From contig JABFSR010000161.1 of assembly GCA_013140495.1 (NCBI GenBank), positions 1 through 40,508 of the forward strand: a stretch of 40,508 nt of DNA, read 5' to 3'. Below, one piece after another: positions 1 through 8,929 of the stretch. The position numbers and the translations under genes were made by a program. The DNA comes from Verrucomicrobiota bacterium. GTDB taxonomy: Bacteria; Verrucomicrobiota; Verrucomicrobiia; Limisphaerales; JADLHS01. The notes beneath the pieces were generated by a model, which searched no databases, was not told where the DNA came from, and saw nothing but the letters and a program-made list of their open reading frames with translations. Within the stretch, counting starts at the first letter, position 1. Every line of letters begins with the position of its first letter.

Positions 1-561
1 ACCATTTTTGACGGCGAACGCGCGCCTTACGATGAAGCCGCCCAACCCGGCCCGATCAATTTCTACGCCGAAACGAAAGTGGCAGCGGAACAAATCGTGG
101 CTGGCCTTGGAGCAAAGTCAGTCATTGCCCGCTTATCCCTGGTGGTCGGCCTGCCGGTGCTCGGTGCGGGAAACTCTTTTCTGCCGCGCATGATCGCCAC
201 GTTCAAGGAAGGACGCACGGTCGCTGCAACAGAGCGCGAAGTGCGTACGCCTGTAGATGTCATCACCGTGGGCAGGGCGTTGTTGGAACTCGCGGCGGGG
301 AGTCACTCAGGCATCTTCCATCTCGCCGGTCGCGACAGGCTGAACAGATTTGAGATCGCTCAAAAGATCGCCGTGCGGTTCGGATTTTCCAAGGAGCAGG
401 TCGTGTCCCAGCCGGTCGCTGCATCGTCCGGTCGGGCGGCGCGGCCAAGGGATGTTTCGTTGAGCAATGCCAGAACCTGCACCCAGTTGAAGACGCCGAT
501 GCTTGGCCTCGACGAGGCGCTTTCATTGATTTTGAAAATGTCCGAGACCAAAACTTTATGA
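1..561 (+). CDS. RmlD-like sugar nucleotide reductase (extended SDR), C-terminal part
   Basis: The reading frame is open from the first base, so the gene begins upstream of the window; 186 residues remain. The visible part starts with an FDGERAPYDE-type stretch, then YAETK, the Tyr-x3-Lys catalytic pair of extended short-chain dehydrogenases, and then RLSLVVG and FLPRMI segments. These resemble dTDP-4-dehydrorhamnose reductase (RmlD) and related NAD(P)-dependent epimerases/reductases of nucleotide sugars. The nucleotide-binding N-terminus is outside the window. A GTG at 79 is an internal valine codon, not the start, because the homology runs through it. The stop overlaps the ATG of the next gene (ATGA), so the two are probably translationally coupled. 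The neighbouring aminotransferase suggests synthesis of a modified or amino sugar, but the exact substrate cannot be read from the sequence. Confidence 0.8.
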   Translation, partial: TIFDGERAPYDEAAQPGPINFYAETKVAAEQIVAGLGAKSVIARLSLVVGLPVLGAGNSFLPRMIATFKEGRTVAATEREVRTPVDVITVGRALLELAAGSHSGIFHLAGRDRLNRFEIAQKIAVRFGFSKEQVVSQPVAASSGRAARPRDVSLSNARTCTQLKTPMLGLDEALSLILKMSETKTL

Positions 562-1757
562 GTTCACCCAAGATCAAGTTCGACCTTCAAATCAAGTACG
601 GCTCCGAATACGGAGCCGATGAGGAGCGTGCGGTGCTGGAGGTGATGCGCGCCGGAGCGCCCACGAGCGGCGAAGCGTGCATCCAGTTTGAGAAGGAGGT
701 TGCGGCCTACTGCGGAACGGCCCACGCACGCGCGGTCAGCAATGGTACTGCCGCGCTGTTCCTGTCGCTTGTCGGGCTGGGAATAAAGCCCGGCGACCGG
801 ATTCTCACGTCGCCGATGACCTGGATCGCGACTGCGGCTGCAGGCGTCACACTGGGAGCAGAAGTGGATTTCGTGGACATTGACCCCGAGACCTGCAATC
901 TCGACGCGCGCCAGTTGGAAGCGAAGATTACTCCGAACACCAAGGCGATTCTGCCGGTGCATCTTTACGGCCAGTGCTGCGACATGGATGCGATTCTCGC
1001 CATCGCCCAACGACACGGCGTGGCCGTGGTCGAGGACGCCTGCCATGCAGTCGGAGCCGAATACAAGGGACGCAAGGCCGGCAGCATGGGCGCAACCGGC
1101 TGCTTCAGCTTTCACGAACAGAAAAATATTTCCACGCTCGGCGAGGGCGGAATGATCGTGACCAATGACCCTGCGGTGTTCGAGCGCGTGGCGCTCTATC
1201 GTTCGCATTGCACCCGGGTTTACGGGAGCAGCACAAAATACTGTTCGCTCGACGAGACGCGTTTCCCAATGGGTCAGCGGTTCTGGTGGCAGGATTTCGA
1301 CGATTGCGGCTACAACTTCCGCATGACGGATGTGCAGGGCGCGGTCGGCGTGGTGCAGTTGCGCAAACTGGATGCGCTCAATCAACGTCGCATTGACAAC
1401 GCAGCCTATCTGTCCGCGGCACTGCGCGATGTGCCGGGCATCACCCTTCCGACCGTTCAGCCCGGCGGCAAACACGTCTTTCATCTCTACCCGATCCAGA
1501 TTGATCCCGTGAAGTTCGGGCGCACCAAGGATGATTTCATTTACGCGATGCTTCATGAGCGGGGCGTCAAAGTGGGGGCGCACTACACGCCGCTGCACTA
1601 TGCCACCGCGTTCAAGAACCGCGGATTCCGAAAGGGCCAGTTCCCCGTGGCGGAAGCCGTAGCGGAACGCCTGGTCACTCTGCCGATCAATCCACGGCAA
1701 TCACGCGAAGCACTCGATTACCTGATCGAGAGCGTGCGGAGCATGCGCCGTGGATAG
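558..1757 (+). CDS. DegT/DnrJ/EryC1/StrS family PLP aminotransferase
   Basis: This 399-residue protein has the usual length of the DegT family, fold-type I PLP enzymes that transaminate keto-sugars on nucleotide carriers. SNGTAAL (residues 61-67) is the phosphate-binding loop. VVEDACHAVG (from 158) carries the Asp that contacts the pyridine nitrogen. FSFHEQKN followed by GEGG places the Schiff-base lysine at K189. PVHLYGQ near 133-139 is also typical. The ATG at 558 overlaps the upstream stop by four bases, and the 3' end overlaps the transporter start by eight, so the three genes form one operon. The expected product is a 4- or 3-amino sugar for a surface glycan, but the sugar cannot be named from sequence. 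No key residue is missing. Confidence 0.9.
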   Translation: MSSPKIKFDLQIKYGSEYGADEERAVLEVMRAGAPTSGEACIQFEKEVAAYCGTAHARAVSNGTAALFLSLVGLGIKPGDRILTSPMTWIATAAAGVTLGAEVDFVDIDPETCNLDARQLEAKITPNTKAILPVHLYGQCCDMDAILAIAQRHGVAVVEDACHAVGAEYKGRKAGSMGATGCFSFHEQKNISTLGEGGMIVTNDPAVFERVALYRSHCTRVYGSSTKYCSLDETRFPMGQRFWWQDFDDCGYNFRMTDVQGAVGVVQLRKLDALNQRRIDNAAYLSAALRDVPGITLPTVQPGGKHVFHLYPIQIDPVKFGRTKDDFIYAMLHERGVKVGAHYTPLHYATAFKNRGFRKGQFPVAEAVAERLVTLPINPRQSREALDYLIESVRSMRRG

Positions 1758-3090
1758 TCTGCCTGCGACTGCGGGAAACAAAGCGTTGTCACCCGGGCAG
1801 GTGACGTGGCGGTGGCGCATTCTCATTTCCACCTATCTGGCTTACGGAGGATTTTATCTCACGCGCAAGGTGTTCACGATTTGCAGAACCACCATCGCAG
1901 AGGACTTTCACTGGCGACTCGGAGCCACTGCGCATATCTGGACGGCCTACCTCGTGGCCTACATGCTGGGGATGTTCATCAACAGTTTCATCGGCCGCCG
2001 CTGGGGGCCGCGCGTCTTGTTGTTGGGTGGACTCGGCCTGTCAATTGCATTCAACGTGATCTTCGGCTTCGCCAATTCATTCGCAACGTTTCTCATTTTC
2101 ATGTTTTTCAACGGCCTGGTTCAGGCAGCCGGCTGGCCTGGAAGCGTTGGTGCCGTGTCACAATGGCTGCGGCCCGCGGAGCGCGGTACGATCATGGGCG
2201 TGTGGTCCACGAATTATCTGTTCGGGAACATGCTGGTTAAATCGCTCGGCGGCTTCCTGCTCGGCAGCCACGGATGGCGTTGGTCGTTCTGGGGTTGCAC
2301 GCTGTTGAGTTTCGCGGTCTGGTGGATCATCTATCTCTGGCAGCGCAACCGTCCACAGGATGTGGGTCTTGAACCCATTGTGGACGAGCAAGCCAACGCA
2401 ACCCGGACCGTGCAGGCTTCGCAGGAGGACCGCGTCACGCTCAAACAGTATGCGCAACTGGCGTTGAACCCGATCATCCTTGCCATGGGTGCCAGTTATT
2501 TTTGCATCAAGTTTTTGCGCTACGCCCTCGACTCATGGCTGCCCGCCTTTCTGAATGTTCAGGGTCTGGATGTGGCCCACGCCAGCTACTATTCGCAGGT
2601 CTTTGATTTCGCCGGTGTGGGAGGCGTGTTTCTGGCGGGATGGGCGCTTGACCGTTGGTTCCGCGGCAACTGGGCCGCTGTAAGCGCCTGTATGGCCATC
2701 GGTGTCATCGTGGGCTATGTCGCGGTCATCCAGTTCGGTGGGAATCCAATTGCGGGATCCATCTGCTTCGGCCTTGTTGGCTTCATGCTCTACGGACCGG
2801 ACACGCTGTTGTGTGGCGCGGCTTCGGTTCAAGTCGCCGGTGAAAAAAATGCGGTTGCAGTGGCAGGGCTCGTCAATGGTCTGGGGAGCATCGGCCCCAT
2901 TGTTCAGGAGCAGGTAATCGGCTGGTTGGTGCGTGGTGACATTCACACCGGAATGCGCAACACGAATCTGCTGGCTCTTGCGATGAGCATTCTCATGGCC
3001 ATACTGCTTGCAGCCATCGCGTGGCGATTGCATGTCAGTGCGAGGAAAACAAACCTCGAAGCACAAGCTATGCGTTCGCCTCGGGCCTAG
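1750..3090 (+). CDS. MFS transporter, organophosphate:phosphate antiporter-like
   Basis: The 446-residue protein is strongly hydrophobic, with about twelve predicted membrane segments, and is an inner-membrane major facilitator. The first helix region contains YGGFYLTRKVF, which resembles the Y-x-R-K signature of the GlpT/UhpT (OPA) family, and NGLVQAAGWPG matches the family's motif after helix 4. A sugar-phosphate or similar small anionic substrate is therefore plausible, but members of this fold also carry unrelated organic acids. The chosen start is the GTG at 1750 inside the end of the aminotransferase gene; the N-terminus has no other candidate before the first helix. The gene is the last of the three-gene operon and ends about 60 bases before the convergent rhamnosidase gene. 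Confidence 0.85.
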   Translation: MDSLPATAGNKALSPGQVTWRWRILISTYLAYGGFYLTRKVFTICRTTIAEDFHWRLGATAHIWTAYLVAYMLGMFINSFIGRRWGPRVLLLGGLGLSIAFNVIFGFANSFATFLIFMFFNGLVQAAGWPGSVGAVSQWLRPAERGTIMGVWSTNYLFGNMLVKSLGGFLLGSHGWRWSFWGCTLLSFAVWWIIYLWQRNRPQDVGLEPIVDEQANATRTVQASQEDRVTLKQYAQLALNPIILAMGASYFCIKFLRYALDSWLPAFLNVQGLDVAHASYYSQVFDFAGVGGVFLAGWALDRWFRGNWAAVSACMAIGVIVGYVAVIQFGGNPIAGSICFGLVGFMLYGPDTLLCGAASVQVAGEKNAVAVAGLVNGLGSIGPIVQEQVIGWLVRGDIHTGMRNTNLLALAMSILMAILLAAIAWRLHVSARKTNLEAQAMRSPRA

Positions 3091-3152
3091 AGGATGAAAT
3101 CAAGCTGGCTGACGGAGGTCGGTCAGGGATCGTCGCTAGGTGTCGCTCCGAT

Positions 3153-5498
3153 TCATTTCTTCCGAACGGGCTCTTTCAAAGTCTGCTTTCCAGCACGGAG
3201 CGCTTTTTGTTCACCGGAAGGCAGGATCGCAATTGCTTCGACACCTTTGGGGATTTCCGTTTCGAGTTGGAATGTCCTTCCGTCGTTGCGCCACCGACTG
3301 ACCACGAGACCTTTCGGTGTTTGCAACGTTGACGCTACGTTTGCAAGCGCGCCGGGGTTTGGCGCGATTAGAATCCTCTGCCAGCCAACGCTGCCGGGTT
3401 GCTGCCGGATGCCGGCGACGTAGCCGTAATACCACTCCATGACATGTCCGAGCATGCAATGGTTGAGCGATTGATAGCCGTCCATCATCGCATCCCATGT
3501 CTCCGGCAACGAGGTCAGGCCCTTCTTCAAGATTCCGCCATAGCTGCCCGTTCCGTCGCGTGAATAGACGCGATGCAAGACGTCCGATCGCCCGGCCTGC
3601 GCAAGTGCGCGAATGAAATAGACATGTCCGACATCTCCTGGGGTCTGCTGCCAGCCGCGCTTTTCCAGATCGGCAATGATGTCGTCCACGAGCAGTGCCC
3701 GATCTTCGGGAGCAACAAGTTCGGCACACAGGGCCATGGCATTGGCGCACTGCGAACTCCCGCTGTGGCGGAGCTTGCGCGTTGTCGGGTCCTGGAAGTG
3801 ACGACGGAAATCCGCCGAGATGCGTGCATGCAGTTCGCGATATGTTTTCGCGTCCTCCACCCGGCCCAAAGACTCAGCCGCGCGCGAAACCGTCAACGCG
3901 CAGAGACCCCATGTCGCCGTCGCCGAAAGCATCGTGGGTGTGTAGCGCGATGGGCCGGGAGGTTTGCCATGCCCGTAATCATACCAATCACCAAGGCCAC
4001 CCGGCGCGAGACCATCCTTTGCCTCTGTCTGGATGTAGTCCGTGAAACGGCACATCATATCGAAATTGTCGCGGAGGATTTGCGGATCGCCGTACCACTC
4101 GTAGTGCAACCACGGGAGCATGACCGCAGCTGCACCCCATTCGACCGTCCAGTTGAAATCACCTGGGAATTTTCCAGCCGGATAACCCGGTGCCACGGTC
4201 AGCACGCGCCCGCTCGTCTCCTGTGTATCGCGGATGTCGCGCGCAATCTTTGAAAACCACTGACGCGTGTCATAACGATATTCAAAACTCGGGGCCAGCA
4301 GGTAGGAACATTCGAGCCAGCCAAGTTTCTCGCGGTGCGGACAATCAGTCATCACCCAGCTCATGTTCGCGCGCATGGCGGCATCAATGATCCTGTGCGT
4401 GCCATTATAGATTTCGCTCGAAGAGTGGAATGTACCAACCTCAGGCAATCCTGCGCGAACATTCACGAGTTCCATCCGGCGAATAACAGGCAATCCCTGG
4501 GGATTGGCGTGGCCGACCGGCACGGCGCCTGTGACCTCAACAAACTGCATGCCGAGATAAAACGAACTCCATTGATGCGTCAGCGGCTTTCCATCCGTGA
4601 CGATCTCGCAGCCAACGATGTATCCGCCAAACAACCGGTCACCGTCTTTCTTGTGTTCACCGCAGCGGAAGCTTACGCGATCACCTGATTTGCCACCGTC
4701 CAATTCAACCCGCAACTGCGCCGCCATGTTTTGAGAAAAGCTGAAGAGAAAAGCATTCGTCAAAGTTGCACTCACGGAAACCGGCGTTTGATGTTCGAAT
4801 CCTGAAATGTTCGGCCAGGATTGCGGCTCAAGCTTGCTCTTTGGCGCGTCGGCTTCACGTGAGGGTTGCCACGAGCGGTCATCAAATCCGGCACGATCCC
4901 AACCCGGCAACTGGCGACGCGCATCAAAATCTTCACCCGCGAATATGTGTGAGAAAGTGATCGGCCCATCTGTGGTACGCCATGAAACATCTGCACCGAT
5001 GCGGGATACGGAACCGTCCGGGTTGGTATATGTGATTTCGGCACACAACAAATAAGGCTCGGTGACCGCACGTTGCGGCCCGCCCTTGTTGTAGCGACCA
5101 GTGGGGGCATTGGGATTGTGCCAGAAGGAATTGAAAAGCATCACCCCCACGCAGTTCGTTCCGGACACAAGCTGGGATGAAAGATCGAAGTCGCGGTAAT
5201 AAAGAGTCTTTTCATACTGTGACCATGGTTGATTGATACCGGTGGCGGCGAGTCGCCGTCCATTCACACGTACATCGTAATCCCCCAATCCGATGATCCG
5301 CAAAGTCGCACTGCGCAGCTTGCGATCAAGGACGAACTCCTTGCGGAAGATCGGGCAGGCGGCGTTTGTTGCGCGATCGGCAGGGGGCGCAATCCAGCGG
5401 GACTCCTCGAATTCAGTGGCAGATGCCAGGACAGTGAGTGTGGTCGTTGCGACTAACACCAGTGAAAGAGAGCGCAGAGAAAGGAAGGTTTTCCGCAT
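3153..5498 (-). CDS. Secreted alpha-L-rhamnosidase, GH78 type
   Basis: From the ATG at 5498 this is a 781-residue exported enzyme with signal peptide MRKTFLSLRSLSLVLVATTT ending near LASA. A second ATG at 5510 is also possible, and the longest frame (to 5561) adds only leader without homology. Domains in order are an N-terminal beta-sandwich, a second beta domain, the (alpha/alpha)6 barrel and a short C-terminal beta domain, the standard GH78 arrangement. TDCPHREKLGW near residues 384-394 is the signature segment carrying the acidic pair used as general acid. GGILKKGLTSLPETWDA and SLNHCMLGHVMEW near 680-710 match the distal barrel motif. The protein removes terminal alpha-L-rhamnose from plant or microbial glycans. 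It is transcribed divergently from the DUF1549 gene and convergently with the transporter. The family call is firm; substrate specificity is inferred. Confidence 0.92.
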   Translation of the reverse strand: MRKTFLSLRSLSLVLVATTTLTVLASATEFEESRWIAPPADRATNAACPIFRKEFVLDRKLRSATLRIIGLGDYDVRVNGRRLAATGINQPWSQYEKTLYYRDFDLSSQLVSGTNCVGVMLFNSFWHNPNAPTGRYNKGGPQRAVTEPYLLCAEITYTNPDGSVSRIGADVSWRTTDGPITFSHIFAGEDFDARRQLPGWDRAGFDDRSWQPSREADAPKSKLEPQSWPNISGFEHQTPVSVSATLTNAFLFSFSQNMAAQLRVELDGGKSGDRVSFRCGEHKKDGDRLFGGYIVGCEIVTDGKPLTHQWSSFYLGMQFVEVTGAVPVGHANPQGLPVIRRMELVNVRAGLPEVGTFHSSSEIYNGTHRIIDAAMRANMSWVMTDCPHREKLGWLECSYLLAPSFEYRYDTRQWFSKIARDIRDTQETSGRVLTVAPGYPAGKFPGDFNWTVEWGAAAVMLPWLHYEWYGDPQILRDNFDMMCRFTDYIQTEAKDGLAPGGLGDWYDYGHGKPPGPSRYTPTMLSATATWGLCALTVSRAAESLGRVEDAKTYRELHARISADFRRHFQDPTTRKLRHSGSSQCANAMALCAELVAPEDRALLVDDIIADLEKRGWQQTPGDVGHVYFIRALAQAGRSDVLHRVYSRDGTGSYGGILKKGLTSLPETWDAMMDGYQSLNHCMLGHVMEWYYGYVAGIRQQPGSVGWQRILIAPNPGALANVASTLQTPKGLVVSRWRNDGRTFQLETEIPKGVEAIAILPSGEQKALRAGKQTLKEPVRKK

Positions 5499-5643
5499 GA
5501 GCCACAGCATATTTTCCACCGTCCGTACGTCAAGGTATTGAAGGCTCTTAATGCTTCTCAATTCATGTGACTATGTGGTCCTTGCATCCATCTCTTTTCA
5601 ATATCCATTCGCGATTGAAGAATTCTGACCACAACCAGCGAAC

Positions 5644-5668
5644 AAACTTCATGGCAAAACTTCATGGC
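5644..5668. repeat. Short direct repeat in the divergent promoter region
   Basis: AAACTTCATGGC occurs twice in succession (5644-5655 and 5657-5668), separated by one A. It lies in the 216-base gap between the divergent GH78 and DUF1549 genes, about 50 bases before the DUF1549 start. It could be a regulator site or a slippage duplication; the sequence does not decide. Confidence 0.4.
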
Positions 5669-5714
5669 GGGGTTGTAAAGCGGCTTCTGAGTTAGTAGTG
5701 TCAGTCTCAGCCCT

Positions 5715-8700
5715 ATGTTGCTGAAACGTATCGCCCGATCATTTTGTCTGTTGCTGGCCGTTTTGTCGGCCTGCCTCGTTTCGTCACCGGTGGCTGCGAA
5801 ATCAACAACCAACCTTGCGAAGGTTGATTTCAACCGCGACATCCGGCCCATCTTCTCAGAGCATTGCTACGCGTGTCACGGACCGGATGAGAACAAGCGC
5901 AAGGCCGGTCTGCGACTGGACATGCAGGAAGGGGCGTTCAAGGAACTCAAGTCGGGCAATCACGCCTTGGTGGCGGGTGATCTGACAAACAGCACGTTGG
6001 TGGAGCGTATTTCTTCAGCGGACCTTGAAGAAGTCATGCCGCCGCCCAAACACAACAAGCCGCTCAAGCCGGAACAGATCGCATTGTTGAAACGATGGGT
6101 GCAGGAAGGCGCGCAATGGAAAAAGCATTGGTCATTTATTCCGCCGGAGCGACCTGCATTGCCCGCAGTGGATGATCGCAAGTGGCCGCGCAACCCGATT
6201 GATTATTTCACCCTCGCCCGGCTCGAAAAGGAAAAGCTCAAGCCGAATCCTGAAGCGGACAAGGCCACGCTGATCCGCCGCGCCACGCTTGATCTCACAG
6301 GTTTGCCGCCAACGATCGCGGAGGTTGATGCTTTCCTCGCTGACAAGTCACACGATGCTTACGAGAAACTTGTGGACCGGTTGCTGAAGTCTCCACATTA
6401 CGGTGAGCGGATGGCACAGAACTGGATGGATCTCTCACGCTACGCCGACACCAGCGGTTATCACTTTGACGGCGTCCGCTTCATGTGGCTCTGGCGGGAT
6501 TGGGTCATCAAGGCTTTCAACGACAATAAACCTTACAACGAGTTCACGGTGGAACAACTCGCCGGCGATCTGTTGTCCAAGCCCACCCAATCGCAACGCG
6601 TCGCGACTGGCTTCGTCCGCAACAACATGACCAACGACGAAGGGGGCGCGGATCCCGATGAGTATCTCAACAAGTACGTCGCTGACCGCGTGACCACCGT
6701 TGGCGCCGTGTGGCTGGGCCTGACGGTGGGCTGCACGGAATGTCACGATCATAAATATGATCCGTTGACGACGAAAGAGTTTTACCGAATGTATGCGTTC
6801 TTTCACAACGTGCCCGAAAAAGGCCTGGACCGCATTCGCACCGACAACCCGCCGCCACGCCTCCCCGTGCCGACGTCGGATCAGGCATTGAAGTTCGTGG
6901 AAGCGGACTTTACGTTGAAGGACGCCGAGAAGACGTTGTTGGATCGTTCCAATGAACTGGGCGAGACACAGGAAAAATGGGAACTCGAAACCAACGCCAA
7001 GCCCGCTCCCAAATTGAATGAGGAAGGATTGGTTGCCACACTATCATTCGATGATTCTTTGGCAGTCATCTCGGCGCCCGCATCAGCAGAAGGAAAGATT
7101 TTGGACGCCGAGAAGCCGGAGTTTGTGGACGGTCGCCTCGGCAAGGCGCTCAAGCTCGACGGCAAAGCACACGTGAACTTTGGATCGCTCGCCGGTTTCG
7201 AGCGCACCAATGCCTTCAGTTACGGCGCGTGGGTAAAACTTGATGGTGACGGCGCGGTGTTGAGCAGGATCGAGAAGTCACCGGGCTTTCGCGGATTCGA
7301 TCTCTTTTTCTCGGAGGAAAAGTTTCAGGTGCATCTGATCAACACCTGGCCGGATAATGCGTTGAAGATTCGGTCGAAGGACAAGTTTCCAAAGAACCAG
7401 TGGTTGCACGTGTTGGCGACTCACGATGGCTCCGGAAAAGCATCCGGAGTGAAACTTTTCGTAAACGGCCGCGACCGCGAAGTCGAGATCGAGAAAGACA
7501 ACCTGACCGCCACGATCGCGAACAACGAATCACTGCGTGTTGGTGCGCGGAACGGCGAAGCGACAATCAAGGGTTTGGTGGATGATGTCCGCCTCTATCA
7601 ACGAGCACTCACGGTCGAGGACGCGCGTTCGCTCACTTTGAATGGCTACCTCCCGCTCGTCGCCAAGTCCCGCGGCAACCGTACTGACGACGAACGCAGT
7701 GAACTCCAACGATTCTACAAGGAGAACTACGCGGTGGATTACTTGCGATCCGACGCTGCGCTGGCAGAAGCCAGAAAGCGAAAGGAAGAATTCTACAAGA
7801 CGATTCCCACGACGTTGATCATGGAGGAAATGAACCCGCCGCGCGATACCTTCGTGTTCGTACGGGGTGATTTCCGCACCAAGGGAGAAAAGGTCACGCC
7901 CGGCACGCCAGCCATTCTGCCGCCTCTGCCTGCAGGACCGACGAACCGGCTGGCGCTGGCACGCTGGCTCGTCGCCAAGGAACATCCGCTGATGGCACGG
8001 GTCACGGTGAATCGTTACTGGTCGGTGTTCTTTGGCACCGGGCTGGTGAAAACAATCAACGACTTCGGCTCCCAGGGTGAATGGCCGAGCCACCCGGAAT
8101 TGCTCGACTGGCTGGCGGTGCAGTTCCGCGACGGCAGCGAACCGACGCGAAAGGCACGACGGGATTCAACGCCAGGGTCGGTCGGCGCTTGGGACGTCAA
8201 AGGACTTGTCCGCTTGATCGTGACGAGCGCCACCTACAGGCAGTCCGCCGCGGTCACGCCCGAGAAGCTGGAACGCGATCCTTACAATCGGCACTTTACG
8301 CGTGGCCCGCGCGAGCGACTCGACGCCGAATTCGTGCGCGACAACGCGCTCGCCGTGGCTGGCCTGCTGAACGGCAAGATTGGCGGCCCCAGCGTAAAGC
8401 CCTACCAACCGCCCGGCATTTGGGACGGCACTGACTCGAAGTTCGAGCAGGACCACGGGGACGCTTTGTATCGCCGCGGCCTGTATGTCTTCTGGCGACG
8501 CTCGGCGCACTATCCCTCGTTCGCCACGTTCGATGCGCCCAGCCGCGAGGTCTGCACCTTCCTCCGCCAGCGCACTCAGACGCCGTTACAATCTTTGGTG
8601 CTCATGAATGATCCTGCTTACGTGGAAGCCGCACGCGGTCTTGCCGAACGAGTGTTGCGGGAAGAACCCAAGGATACGAACAAACGTCTGGTGCTCGCAT

Positions 8701-8924
8701 TCCGACATACGCTCGGTCGCAAGCCGCAGCCGGACGAAATCGCGGTATTGCAGAAGACCTACACGCAGCAACTCGCCAGCTTCCGACAGGATTCCGAAGC
8801 CGCGAAAGCTTTGCTGAAGGTCGGTGAATCGCCATTGTCCAAGCAGGCGGATACCGCCGAGCTGGCCGCAATGACCGCCGTGGCCAACGTGCTGTTGAAC
8901 CTCAACGAGACCATCACCAAATAG
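5715..8924 (+). CDS. PSCyt1-DUF1549-LamG-DUF1553 secreted protein
   Basis: The 1069-residue protein begins with a Sec signal peptide (MLLKRIARSFCLLLAVLSAC, cleaved near PVAA). A planctomycete-type cytochrome domain follows, with one c-type haem site CYACH (C51, C54, H55) inside HCYACHGPDENKRKAGLRLD. DUF1549 follows from about 150 to 370, then a LamG/concanavalin-like domain at roughly 445-640, and DUF1553 from about 720 to the end. This architecture is very common in Planctomycetota and Verrucomicrobiota, usually upstream of a DUF1501 gene, as here (5 bases apart). The biochemical role of the family is not established; export plus haem and a sugar-binding-like module suggests work on extracellular polymers. 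The length is normal and no frame break was seen. No convincing Shine-Dalgarno sequence precedes the ATG. Confidence 0.93.
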   Translation: MLLKRIARSFCLLLAVLSACLVSSPVAAKSTTNLAKVDFNRDIRPIFSEHCYACHGPDENKRKAGLRLDMQEGAFKELKSGNHALVAGDLTNSTLVERISSADLEEVMPPPKHNKPLKPEQIALLKRWVQEGAQWKKHWSFIPPERPALPAVDDRKWPRNPIDYFTLARLEKEKLKPNPEADKATLIRRATLDLTGLPPTIAEVDAFLADKSHDAYEKLVDRLLKSPHYGERMAQNWMDLSRYADTSGYHFDGVRFMWLWRDWVIKAFNDNKPYNEFTVEQLAGDLLSKPTQSQRVATGFVRNNMTNDEGGADPDEYLNKYVADRVTTVGAVWLGLTVGCTECHDHKYDPLTTKEFYRMYAFFHNVPEKGLDRIRTDNPPPRLPVPTSDQALKFVEADFTLKDAEKTLLDRSNELGETQEKWELETNAKPAPKLNEEGLVATLSFDDSLAVISAPASAEGKILDAEKPEFVDGRLGKALKLDGKAHVNFGSLAGFERTNAFSYGAWVKLDGDGAVLSRIEKSPGFRGFDLFFSEEKFQVHLINTWPDNALKIRSKDKFPKNQWLHVLATHDGSGKASGVKLFVNGRDREVEIEKDNLTATIANNESLRVGARNGEATIKGLVDDVRLYQRALTVEDARSLTLNGYLPLVAKSRGNRTDDERSELQRFYKENYAVDYLRSDAALAEARKRKEEFYKTIPTTLIMEEMNPPRDTFVFVRGDFRTKGEKVTPGTPAILPPLPAGPTNRLALARWLVAKEHPLMARVTVNRYWSVFFGTGLVKTINDFGSQGEWPSHPELLDWLAVQFRDGSEPTRKARRDSTPGSVGAWDVKGLVRLIVTSATYRQSAAVTPEKLERDPYNRHFTRGPRERLDAEFVRDNALAVAGLLNGKIGGPSVKPYQPPGIWDGTDSKFEQDHGDALYRRGLYVFWRRSAHYPSFATFDAPSREVCTFLRQRTQTPLQSLVLMNDPAYVEAARGLAERVLREEPKDTNKRLVLAFRHTLGRKPQPDEIAVLQKTYTQQLASFRQDSEAAKALLKVGESPLSKQADTAELAAMTAVANVLLNLNETITK

Positions 8925-8929
8925 CTGCC

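Noticed and set aside
564..1700. 378-aa minus-strand frame opposite the aminotransferase
   Set aside because: It lies fully antisense to a clear DegT gene, shows no motif, and is rich in His/Arg as expected for a high-GC shadow.
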